From: Larix sibirica
Lineage: Eukaryota > Streptophyta > Pinopsida > Pinales > Pinaceae
NCBI GenBank assembly: GCA_004151065.3
Contig: NWUY0300013034.1
Coordinates: forward strand, 26,328-42,462
Length of the DNA stretch: 16,135 nucleotides
Reading direction: 5' to 3'
Below the pieces are notes generated by a model. The model did not search any database and was not told the origin of the DNA. It saw only the letters and a program-made list of their open reading frames with translations. The translations under genes were made by a program, and so were the position numbers. Positions 1 through 8,724 of this stretch are shown piece by piece. Every line of letters starts with the position of its first letter. The stretch's first letter is position 1.

Positions 1-106
1 TCCCTTCACAAAAGACAAGTTGCTTAGATTTACTGAAGGTCCTAAAGAAAAACTAGTTGAAAAACATAAGTAAATAACTAAAGATGTTCTAATAATTTTA
101 CAAGCT

Positions 107-436
107 ATGAATAAAGGAAAAGGGAATGGAAGTCATTTGTCTTTCTTCATTTCTTTAATAGTTAATGAGTTACTTCTTCATAATTGCATGCTAGATTCAG
201 GGGCTTCTACAAATGTTATGACTTCAAAAGTTATGAATCAACTCGGATTAAAGACCACTCAGCCATATAGAAATGTCTGTGCAATGAATTCTAGAGAAAT
301 CAACGTATGTGGTCTAATCAAAGATCTAAAAGTTCACTTAGATGTCTATCTAGATATCTTAGTTTTAATGGATGTAATAGTAATTGATATTTCGGATGCC
401 TAGGGAATACTTTTATCGAGAAAATGGGTTGCAAGT
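107..436 (+). pseudogene. Retrotransposon aspartic protease remnant
   Basis: The translation contains the retropepsin active-site motif LDSGAS at residues 30-35 from the methionine at 107, followed by a hydrophobic stretch and then VIDISDA. After a TAG at 401-403 the same frame continues as GILLSRKW, which matches the usual protease C-terminal region, so the stop interrupts one domain and does not separate two genes. In an active element this protease would cut the Gag-Pol polyprotein. The methionine at 107 is only the first one in the open stretch and is not a real initiation site, because the polyprotein would start upstream. The RNase H region follows directly in the same frame. Confidence 0.82.
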
Positions 437-1060
437 TTGGGAGGTAGCCTTCAAATGGATTTATCTTATGTTACTATCCCTACTTATGAAAACACATTTG
501 TTACTCTCCATAGAGAACAAATGAAGAAGTATCACATGGAAGATCCTCAAGACCCTATGACTGAACCATTTTATATAGAGAAAGAACTTGGGAGTTACGC
601 AATCCTTTCAAAATCATTAGCACTTGTCAAAGAAGAATGTAGGGAAGAAACAGTTTGTGAAATATGGAGAATGAACTTCGATGGAGCTCATTCAAAATCT
701 GGAACTGGGACAGCAATTGTGCTAACTTCTCCAAAAGATGAAACTTTCAACTTTGCTTTCAGATTAGAGTTTGAAATAACGAATAATGTGGCAAAATATG
801 AAGCACTTCTCTTAGGCCTAGAAATTGCTATGGATATGGGAGTTAAGATTTTAAAGATTAAAGGCAATTCAGAGTTAGCAATTCTTCAAGTTAAAAATCA
901 GTTTGTATGCAAGAATGGCAGATTGAAAAAGTACAGAAATGCAGTTTGGGACTTAATCGAATTTTTCAATGTTTTATCCTTAGAATAAGTCTTTAGGGAA
1001 CATAATGGTCAAGCAAATGCTTTAGTTGTGTCAGTTGCAACTTTTCAACCCTGTGATGAC
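437..1060 (+). pseudogene. Retrotransposon RNase H remnant, upstream of RT
   Basis: From about 664 the translation shows the RNase H fold pattern: WRMNFDGAH carries the first catalytic Asp, KYEALLLGLEIA the catalytic Glu, and KGNSELAILQVKNQF the third block. The third block normally reads D-S and here has Asn. The frame stops at 986-988, but the same frame continues with VFREHNGQANALVV, the usual C-terminal block, where the expected Asp in ADAL is also Asn. So two of the metal-binding acids are replaced and the enzyme is very likely inactive even apart from the stops. It would have removed the RNA template strand during reverse transcription. Residues before 664 are a linker. Its place before the RT domain is not the standard Ty3/gypsy order (see findings). 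Confidence 0.83.
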
Positions 1061-1315
1061 TTGATGAAAGGTGAAAGTAAAATGGAAATAATCTTAGACC
1101 TTTCATCATGGATAATTTCGAACATTGACAAGCGTTCAGTAATTATGGGCAAATTTTAAGGTTCATGAAAAACTTACAAGAATTTGCTGTTTTTGAAGTT
1201 GATTGGCGAGATGAGAGACATGAATACCCTGAGGGGTCATATATCCCAATGAAAATAAGGTAATACCATTCCGAAAGGACTCATTCCCTTAGAGAAGATT
1301 TTTGACGAGCATGAT

Positions 1316-1898
1316 ATGTATGAAAAGAAAAAGGAAGTCATCAAACACGGGGATTATATTGAAATAAATATTGGGTCGACAGAAAACCGAAGGATGATTA
1401 AGATGGTAAGGGTACATCTCTGCAAGAAAGAAAAGAATAAGAATTTCGTAAGGGAATATAGAGATGTGTTTGTGTTTACATATGATGAACTTAAAGCTTA
1501 TAAAGAGGATATCATTCAACACATTATTCCCTTAAAGAAAGATGCAAATCCTTTTAGACAGAATTTAAGGCAAGTAAATCCTAAGTTGGCTCCTCTCATT
1601 CAGAAAAGGATTCAAAAGATGTTATCAACACGAATCAATGCCCCAACAAGGCACTCATCGTGATTATCCAACTTAGTGGTTGTTTGGAAGAAAAATGGCG
1701 AAATAAGGATCTGTGTCGACCTCTAAAACTAAATGTATCATGTGATAAAGATAATTATCTCTCCCAAATATGGAACATTTACTTCAAACTGTTACAGGTT
1801 CAGGAATAATGTCCATTCTAGATGGTTTTTCAGGTTACAACCAATTGGTCATCCAGAAAGAGGTCAGACATAAGACCACTTTCACAACTCCTTGGGGC
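1316..1898 (+). pseudogene. Ty3/gypsy reverse transcriptase, N-terminal half, truncated
   Basis: The open stretch 1316-1663 gives the typical entry into a gypsy RT: REYRDVFVFTYDELKAY, then IIPLKKDANPFRQ and LAPLIQKRIQKML. After a TGA at 1661-1663 the reading continues in pieces with SNLVVVWKKNGEIRICVDL (first RT block) and MSILDGFSGYNQLVIQK (block with the first catalytic Asp), ending at TTFTTPWG just before the N at 1899. The YxDD-type catalytic box is not in the window. Stops and frame changes near 1661, 1725 and 1780 show decay. The sequence right of the N is unrelated, so the truncation coincides with the assembly join and may not be biological. Confidence 0.85.
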
Positions 1899-1899
1899 N
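1899..1899. other. Ambiguous base N, probable scaffold join
   Basis: A single N sits between recognisable RT coding sequence on the left and AT-rich sequence with no RT homology on the right. A lone N with an abrupt homology break on one side suggests a gap of unknown size, not one uncertain base. Distances across it should not be trusted. Confidence 0.7.
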
Positions 1900-3094
1900 A
1901 GACCAACTTAATTGTTTATCTGAAAATTATTTAATTGGGAACATTTTATTTAAAACATTTATTTTACTTTATTTTTAATTAGAAATATATATGATGATAA
2001 TGAAGCAATTAGATGTGAGACGGGAAAAGGGGGAATCAAGCTAGTATATGACATAGGGATAAACACACATATATATTAGCGTGGACAACTCAAAGACGAA
2101 TGGAAAAAAAACATAGAACAATAATAAACATAGCAAATAAAAAGCCGGGATACTCTTAAAGCAAGGCCATTAATATCATTGAGATTATTAAGCATACCTA
2201 GTAATTTATTGTCATCAACGAGGTATTTGATGCGACCGAGTAAACCAAATGCTTTCATTAATGAAGATATCTGACACAACATAAAATTTGTTGCCACGTT
2301 GAAAACATATTCATGTTTCACTAAAAGAAAAATGTTTGTATTTATATTCACAATTTAGGTCAAAATGTTGTAATTTCAGATTTGAAGGAAATGCGTAAAG
2401 GTTTGCAAGCCAAATGAATTAAACTTGATAGACAAAGGATTGTAAACCGCCCCGAAAAAATTGTCTGGGCTGAAATTTGAAGTTGAAGTTCATTACCAAA
2501 ACATTGACCATTTATTATTGGATTTAACAAAATCAGCTCGTCACCAACAGTTTCATATATACAATAGGGACTAAATCTAATATACAAAATCATAAACTCT
2601 ATAAATCTAAATCAACGAAATTATGCAATGCCAAAATTGAGTTTTATTTCTACTTGATCTACGCAAAAAGGAACAATAAATGCACCAATAAGGGATTTAT
2701 TGTCAAGTTAACTCTCTAAATCTCTATTCAAATCATTGTTTCAGGATGATATCTTTTTCATTTGCAGGATATTTTAGAAACATCCAATTGCTTTGAAGTG
2801 TTTTGTCTTGCTGCTTCCTATTCATTAAGAGATAATATCTTATATACACACAATATATACACTCCACTCTGCATATGTGGGCAAAGCATGTGCATAGATT
2901 CAGTGAGTGATTATTTCCATTCCATCCATTACAACAGATCTGTATGCTGTTACTTGCTCTTTTGAGCTTCATACATTTAATGCAGTAAAATCACAAATAG
3001 AAACATAGATTTGAATCATAGGATCATTGTTATATGCATCCAGTAAAATAGAATGAACAAATGAAAAAAATGCATATAAACTTGTAGGAGGCAT
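1900..3094. other. AT-rich non-coding stretch, 3' flank of the HVA22-like gene
   Basis: I see no gene here that I can support. The longest open stretch is 2076-2351 on the minus strand (91 codons, with a hydrophobic, aromatic-rich C-terminus). It matches no family I recognise, and its neighbours on the same strand (2360-2593, 2733-2972) have the random composition expected of AT-rich DNA. The part nearest 3095 should hold the 3' UTR of the minus-strand HVA22-like gene. No canonical AATAAA was seen close to its stop codon. The left end abuts the N at 1899, so nothing can be said about continuity with the Ty3 element. Confidence 0.6.
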
Positions 3095-3925
3095 TCATTC
3101 ATAGTTGCTCACTACTTCAAAAATGATGTCAAATGCATCCTGTCCATTTTCAGAGATGAAATGTTCCACTGTGGATTTTTCCTTGGGACTCTGGATATCT
3201 TGCAAGAACTTCCTTTGATTCTCACTACCCCCAGACCCCAACTTGTCCTTCTCAACCCACTGCCTGTACTTGATCAACTGTTCCCTCACAAATCTCTGAT
3301 AAATTAACGATGCCCCTCTAAACTGTGGCAGAACTAGCCACGCTATAAAATCCAGCTTTACATGATGCCAAAACGGTATCCTGACAGTAGAAACCAGCCC
3401 ATCAGTCTATGCAGCTACAAAAACATGGGAAAACAAAAATAAAAAACATCAACATATTAAATGCAAAAGGAAATCAACCAGGCATCCACTGCTCACCATG
3501 AAATTAGTGTTGTTGCTGCCGTTTCTACAAGGGTTAGAAAAGAGTAAAGTATCCAATATGTGATCCACTGTTCATCATCTACTTTTGATGGGATCTCAAA
3601 TGATTTTACAGAGGCATACCTGATATTGACATTGCCAGATTCTTCATTTCATGTCTAAACAAAGTCTTAATTTCTCTTCCATAACTTTACTACATGCTTA
3701 CGGAATTAATTCAAAGGAAGAACACAACACTTACAATGGATATAAAAGCATCAGTCTGGGTCTGTACAAAATGAAAATTAACATCAAGGTTGATATAAAA
3801 AACATCCTTGTAAAGAAGGAAAATATGATTTAAAAAGAAAAAGCAAATATGATTTAAAAAGCAAAAGCAACTGCATACCCTGTTAGTGACCGCAAATGGT
3901 TTACAATTGTCCAAAACATTCCCAT
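3095..3925 (-). CDS. HVA22-like protein (TB2/DP1/HVA22 family), four exons, 160 aa
   Basis: The exons on the minus strand are 3925-3879, 3761-3735, 3619-3497 and 3380-3095 (47, 27, 123 and 286 nt; total 483 nt, 160 residues plus stop). Every intron is GT-AG: GTATGC...TACAG, GTAAGT...ATCAG and GTGAGC...GTCAG. All three interrupt codons at the same phase and the frame stays open. The protein starts MGMFWTIVNHLRSLTG, crosses the short exon as PRLMLLYPL (17-25), and continues YASVKSFEIPSKVDDEQW and ITYWILYS (26-51). A hydrophobic segment with WLVLPQFRG (80-88) follows, then a charged tail ending in the ENGQDAF motif region (about 141-160). YPLYASVK, QWITYWILYS and WLVLPQFRGA are HVA22/REEP-family signatures. 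These proteins insert as hairpins in the ER membrane and shape tubules; several plant members respond to ABA or stress. Length is normal and no defect is seen, so I judge it intact. Which HVA22 subgroup it belongs to is not settled. The intron model is inferred from splice signals and phase. Confidence 0.93.
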
Positions 3926-4055
3926 GCTTCCTCAGATTAAAGTCAAGTCTTGAAGAAAAACCCTAGACAAATGCACCTCCAGGTCTGTTCCTCTTTTTCT
4001 TCTTTCTCCACTGCTGTGTTTCTCTGCTCTGCCCCTCTTCTTCTTCTCTTTTATG
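3926..4055 (-). promoter_or_regulatory. Leader and TATA-like site of the HVA22-like gene
   Basis: Read on the minus strand, a GGCATAAAAGAG motif (TATA-like, core 4049-4055) lies about 125 bp upstream of the ATG. It is followed by a long GA-rich leader (about 4045-3985; CT-rich on the + strand), as is common in plant 5' UTRs. A telobox-like motif is present at 3958-3965 (AAACCCTA on the + strand, TAGGGTTT on the gene strand), close to the ATG. I saw no clear ACGTG-type ABA element nearby. The transcription start, perhaps near 4020, is inferred from spacing only. Confidence 0.5.
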
Positions 4056-4692
4056 CCCCTCTGTTGCTCTGACCCTCTATTTCTTCTTCCACTGCTACTG
4101 TGTTGTGTGATAACAGGAATGCCTATAGTGTGCTTGGCTCCACAACTGCAACCAGGTAGTAGTATTATTCTTCATTGGAAATGCACACAGAAAAATTCTA
4201 AAAATAAAGAAGTGTCAGATTGCCACTGCTATGTTGAAACATTGCACCTGTTTGCATGTACGTTGCTTCAGACGAGTCTTCCTTTAACAATACAAAACAA
4301 GTCATATACAATCCCTGTAAGAGTTGAACCCAGACAGGAAGGGAAAGGGTTGACCTGTGGTAACATAACCACCCTCTGTCAACCCCGACGACCTGTGAAT
4401 AAACAACTATTAAACATAAATATTATTAAACAACAAACATAAATATTAAAGCATGGAGGATGAAACCCTTACCTGGTAAATCCAAGGAGAGAAGCGGCTC
4501 CAATAAACCCTGTATAACATACCCCATCCAGAAAACCCAATGCTGGTAACTCATTAAGAGGGAACCTATCATTTTACAAAAGGGTCAAAATAAACAAGAA
4601 TATGAGAAATCCGATTCTATTGATTGAAAGTGGCTTCAACTCCATGAAAGAAAATATGTGTCAGCAATTGAGCTAACAAGTTGCCTCCCTCC
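4056..4692. other. Upstream region of the HVA22-like gene, no gene seen
   Basis: An open stretch on the + strand at 4053-4442 (129 codons) begins with a leucine/cysteine-rich run that mimics a signal peptide. That run is the reverse side of the GA-rich leader of the HVA22-like gene and the rest has no family features, so I do not call it. Nothing else could be supported here. Confidence 0.55.
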
Positions 4693-5430
4693 CTAGATGG
4701 TGCTCACCACGATAAATGGAATCGAATATAAATGACGAAGCTCTTCTAGCTCAGAGCACAATGTGAAGCCCATGATGCTCTTTAGCTTCACACATCCTTC
4801 TGCGCACAACTCCTCCAAATATTGTTCGTGTTGTCTAATTCTTGTTATGAAAACTTGTTCGACCGCCTCAACAACATTCGCAAGCAATTGAATGCAGGTC
4901 ACACAAGCAATTGAATGCAGGTAAGTAAAATTCGGTAGAATTTTAAAAATGGCGGTGCGCTTCTCCTCGAATAAACGGGCTAACATATCCCAATCGTCGG
5001 ACGATGATCGAACTGTTGAAAACTAATAAAAAGCCAAATTTTCAAAGTCTTCCTCACTTGTTACATTGTTCCTGAAATTGAAACCCTCGACGCCTTGTTG
5101 TGACTGGTCCATCAAGAAATTCAGTCCTTGGAACTCGACGTTGTTCACAAAGTCATCATTGCCAATAATGTCATTAGGGTAGCCATTGATTTCATTGAAG
5201 AAAGAAGATCTACGCATGAAGAAATCCATCAACCTAGCCTGACACTCCTCTGCTGAAACTCCAGGCATTTTCAGGCTAACAAAACTCTTCAGAAAAGCTA
5301 AGAAGCATATGAACTAAGCCATGGTAAAATCAAGAGTTCGAGTCGAGCTAAGATAACAGATCCAAAGAAACTTACTTGCAGGCGACGCAACTTAGAGGCC
5401 TCTCCCTTACGGCGTACCATACCATCATAT
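4693..5430 (-). pseudogene. Unrecognised coding remnant with one in-frame stop
   Basis: On the minus strand one frame runs from 5268 to 4693 (192 codons) with a single TAG at about 5023-5025; both sides have similar mixed, acidic protein-like composition. The first part starts MPGVSAEECQARLMDFF and is Asn/Asp-rich. The second has DDWDMLARLFEEKRTAIFKI and later QYLEELCAEGCVKLKSI, whose spacing faintly recalls a leucine-rich repeat, though this is too short to rely on. A 23-bp tandem repeat at 4881-4926 shifts the frame within the second part. Upstream, a strong donor-like CAA|GTAAGT (exon end 5376) and an acceptor-like TTTTGTTAG just before the MPGV start could join a small exon starting at an ATG near 5428 in the right frame. 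I recognise no family. It may be a decaying gene, a gene with a mis-modelled intron, or chance. Confidence 0.3.
4881..4926. repeat. Tandem repeat, 23-bp period, two copies
   Basis: The 19-base string CAAGCAATTGAATGCAGGT occurs at 4881-4899 and again at 4904-4922, giving a 23-bp period; the second copy keeps the core but not the last four bases. Because 23 is not a multiple of three, it shifts the frame of the minus-strand remnant that contains it. Confidence 0.85.
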
Positions 5431-5859
5431 CTAAAACATTTATAAACATAAAAACTCTTCCCATGAATCAGAGGTCCAGGATCTCGTACTCAAAGATTTA
5501 CAAACAGGTCAGACGGGTGGTGATGTAACTGCGCCGCCACCCTTAGGGGCACAAAAACCTAAACAAATGTCACTGTACTACATCCAATCAATGGGTTAGA
5601 TAAATGTAATTTAATAAATTAAAAAAATATTTACTGAATACAAAGTATAACTTTGGGAAGAAAAAAAATTCCCCATTTACAACGCAGATTAATATAAACG
5701 ACCAATTACCAGATATCCCCTGACATAAAAACTATATCATATGCCCCTTGTTTTGAATGAAGCTTTAAAATATTTATTGAAAAAAATCAAAAAGTGGATT
5801 TCACTTAACTTACCTTTTGTCTATTCTAATGTATTTTAGAAGTAGAGCATCACATTCAC

Positions 5860-5889
5860 CTACCAAACTCCCACCTACCAAACTCCCAC
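5860..5889. repeat. Perfect 15-bp tandem duplication
   Basis: CTACCAAACTCCCAC at 5860-5874 is repeated without change at 5875-5889. The lack of divergence suggests it is younger than the other two-copy repeats in the window. Confidence 0.9.
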
Positions 5890-5953
5890 CTCATATCCCT
5901 TTGCCACAAACTCACGATCAATCCATTTGTAAACCCATTGGTCCACATGTTTG

Positions 5954-5969
5954 ATATATATATATATAT
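5954..5969. repeat. (AT)8 microsatellite
   Basis: Sixteen bases of alternating A and T between intergenic DNA and the start of the LINE-related reading frames. It is a simple-sequence repeat with no implied function. Confidence 0.9.
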
Positions 5970-6112
5970 TTCAGGTTGGGAGATATGAGGAAGTATAGTA
6001 TAAGAAAACAATTTCAACAATATAACATCATGTGCTTACTGAAGAGAGCTTTTTATTACTACAAAGTGCTACAACCATGGTCCTTCGTATCTTTTATACC
6101 AAGCAATCATAA

Positions 6113-7808
6113 TTATGTAATGGTTCCACTTCTGACAAAAATCGGCTCTCGGACGAGTGGTGGGAACGAGAGTTTTTACAAAAAATGGATGCAAAGTATC
6201 GAGCGTTGTTGAAGGAACGTGTTACAAGGTTCTCCACTATTAGTGACATGAGTGGAGCTCTTTTCAACGGAAATGGTACAAGTGGGGGCACCCTACTATC
6301 TAGGGCTTAGGTCCCTAGGGTTTCAAATGAGGACTCCCTTGATAACCCTTGGGTCCCGGCACTTACTACTAGCAATGGATTGAATACCATCGAGTCTTCC
6401 CAGTCAAGTGAGTTCAGGCGTACTGGTTATGTCCGAAATTGTAGGAAGTAACATTTGAGGAGGGAGGGCAATAGTATGACCATAGGAAGCAACATTAGTT
6501 TGGAAGGGATTGCAGCTTTTTAACTAAAATCCCTAGTAGGAAAATTCAGTTATTGGGCTATGAATCAAAGGGATATATCCCAGTGGGTTTCTAATTCCTG
6601 GTCGCCTCTCATCGGTTACAAACCAAAGATATTGATCTTAAAAAACGGATGGTATGGATTTTACTTTAGGACGGAGGAACACGCTTCCATTATTCTAGGT
6701 AAAACATGGCTTAGAGGGAATCATAGTCTCATGCTAAAGCGTTGGCACACTGGTTTCGACCCCGACCTTGAGGATGGAGCGCATTATATTCTGTCATTTA
6801 GGGGTACACCTTTTGGGCTTCCCCTTATCCCTGTGGAATAAAGAGGCTTTTGAGGCCGTTGCAAACAATTTAGGGAAATTTCTACACATTAGTGATGAAG
6901 CACTTAAAGGAATGGATAAGCGGGTTGGTCGAGTGCTGGTGGAGATTGACATGTCTAAAGGTCTGTTGGAAAAATTGGAAATTGAATGGCGGGGAAACAA
7001 ATTTACCCAAATCCTTGACTATTGGGGATTGCCATTCCGATGTTCTCACTGCAAAGCAGTGGGTCACTTATGGCATGAATGCTTGGACTTGGGTTCGAGG
7101 TCGAACGAGGCGGAGTCCACGGAGTAAATCTCTGCGTGGACCTCAGATAACAACTATGGCTCGAATGGGGATTCTACTAAATAAGTTAGGACGAAAATCC
7201 CTCCTTCCACCACGTCGTCTAAAGATATTCCTACTCCTACTATATTAATAGGTAAGTTACAAATTCTTGATCTTGCATTTACCAATACTTTAAGTATCGA
7301 AGATAAGGCATTTTTATCTGCACTTGAGGAGAAAGGAAATAGGACCGGGGATGAAATCATTAGGGGCGACCCATATTTTTATCAAGGTGTCTAGTTCAAT
7401 ACCCTGAATTCTCGGTCCACCAAGCCGGTGAATTGTGTGGAGGGTTTGTCGAAGCCTCCTTCACTTCCCACTATACCGGATTCGGTCTCCCCCATTGGTG
7501 ATTCCATGCCTCAGGTTGCGTTGCCGCCCTCCTCCAATAACTCGATCGATTTGGGGACAAATCTAATAAAGGTTCTCGACACACAACCTAAAAATCACAT
7601 TAGGGATCTTCCACCACCTGAGTTTTCTCCCCACTTGACAATTGGTTCTCCTACGTTGATCGGGGAGAGTTCCTCTCAGGGGAAAAAACACATCCATGTG
7701 AGCTCTAAATGCACTCTGACTAGACCCTCATATCACTTTGTAAAAAATACTCCGCTCACAAACTATATTTGCAATATTCCAGTAGAAAATGAAATTTTAC
7801 CAGGGTAG
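6113..7808 (+). pseudogene. LINE ORF1: DUF4283 RNA-binding domain and zinc knuckle, broken
   Basis: The first open piece (6113-6310) ends in a TAG and has a charged segment, EFLQKMDAKYRALLKERV. The DUF4283 domain begins near 6524 with SLVGKFSYW and continues through KNGWYGFYFRTEEHASIILG and SLMLKRWHTGFDPDLED. A frameshift near 6830 moves the reading to a frame with WNKEAFEAVANNLGKFL and then a knuckle CSHCKAVGHLWHEC at about 7040-7081, matching CX2CX4HX4C. After stops at 7125-7127 and near 7395, a Pro/Ser-rich tail runs to a stop at 7806-7808. ORF1 proteins of plant L1s bind the element RNA to form the ribonucleoprotein. The domain order is normal; the frameshift and stops mark it as dead. 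Confidence 0.85.
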
Positions 7809-8037
7809 GTTGAATATACCTTTTCACTATCTCTGCATATAAAGAGTGCCAAAGGAATTATACATGGGGGATTAGCACAAAAATTTTCTCCTATAAAAAC
7901 ACAGAGTTCCAGAAAAGGAAAATAACAAGCCTCAGAAGGGTAAAAAAAAATCAAACAGTGACAGTTGAACCTGAATCACAATCCATGGAAAATAAAAGGG
8001 CTCTTAGAGACTTGAAATCCCTAGACAGGGTTAAGAA

Positions 8038-8722
8038 ATGATCGTTTTGTCCCTAAACATCAGAGGGATTGGTGGCCCTCGGAAAAGATTATCCCTCAAA
8101 CGTATTATGGAGAAAGAGAAGCCAAACATGATATTTCTCCATGAAACAATGATTTCGGCTGAGAGAGCCAGAATATTTTTCCATAAGATAAAAATGGACT
8201 CGGATGTTGTCTCATCGAATGCAGATGGCTAATCAGGCGTCCTCTTATCCGCATGGAATCCGAAGATCATCAATCTCTCGGCTTCCTGTTCCTTTTTTGG
8301 TATTCAACTAAAAGGTTGTCTTTGGATTTGCAGGTGAATTGAATTTTATTAATGTTTATGCTCCATATCAAAACATAAAGTCATTTTGGGAACATGTAGG
8401 ACAATTCGGGTTTTGACACCTAAAAAACTTGCTAATCCCGGGTGACCTCAATCTCAAAATGTCAGTTGCGGAAATGTGGGGCGACTCTGCTAGACCAGAC
8501 ATACTCTGCAATTTCTTCATGGATTACTTCTCATCTACTGGTCTAAATGATATAGAACCAAATCCACTTGGCCCTACATGGATTGATGGTAGGAATGGTA
8601 TTGAAAGGGTGTCCAAGAGATTGGACCACTTTTTGTTGGGGGATTCCTTAGTGGAAGCTGCTCATCGATATAGATCATGGATTGATTCATCAAAAATCTC
8701 AGATCATAACCAATATTCCTAG
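8038..8722 (+). pseudogene. LINE ORF2 endonuclease domain, broken
   Basis: The ATG at 8038 opens MIVLSLNIRGIGGPRKR, the usual start of plant L1 ORF2; the catalytic NxRG and Glu blocks are visible (the second reads LHETM where QET is usual). A TAG at 8230-8232 and further stops and a frame change follow. From 8429 the reading gives IPGDLNLKMS (the GDxN block), SKRLDHFLLG, and SDHN near 8700-8711, the terminal catalytic SDH motif. This domain would nick target DNA to prime reverse transcription. A spacer of 229 bp separates it from ORF1. Confidence 0.88.
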
Positions 8723-8724
8723 AA

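Larger units (their letters stand above)
1..1898 (+). mobile_element. Ty3/gypsy LTR retrotransposon, degenerate internal fragment
   Basis: A run of pol-type coding sequence on one strand carries, in order, a retropepsin-like protease, an RNase H domain and the N-terminal half of a reverse transcriptase. The first 988 bases stay mostly in one frame, broken by stops near 70, at 401-403 and at 986-988. Further downstream the reading shifts frame. No LTR, primer-binding site, gag or integrase is visible: the left end lies outside the window and the right end stops at the N at 1899. The protein style, with an extra RNase H of the archaeal-like type, fits the Tat branch of plant Ty3/gypsy elements by family knowledge. 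It is dead as it stands. The element type is clear; the lineage is an inference. Confidence 0.88.
5431..6112. other. AT-rich intergenic stretch with simple repeats
   Basis: No gene is supportable. Visible structure is a 15-bp perfect tandem duplication (unit CTACCAAACTCCCAC, 5860-5889) and an (AT)8 microsatellite at 5954-5969. The short open stretch at 5976-6212 has no family features and overlaps, in another frame, the first recognisable part of the LINE. The 5' boundary of the LINE must lie in or near the right end of this region, but I found no target-site duplication to fix it. Confidence 0.6.

Noticed and set aside
2076-2351. 91-codon minus-strand frame
   Set aside because: No recognisable motif; AT-rich surroundings give several similar frames nearby.
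4053-4442. 129-codon + strand frame starting with a signal-peptide-like run
   Set aside because: Its first part is the complement of the GA-rich HVA22-like leader and the rest shows no family features or codon structure.
4904-4930. Consensus-like + strand splice donor AATGCAG|GTAAGT
   Set aside because: The only plausible exon on its left is short and contains a stop just before it, and the site lies within a minus-strand remnant and a 23-bp repeat.
5976-6212. 78-codon + strand frame near the LINE start
   Set aside because: Overlaps another frame that continues into LINE ORF1; no family features.
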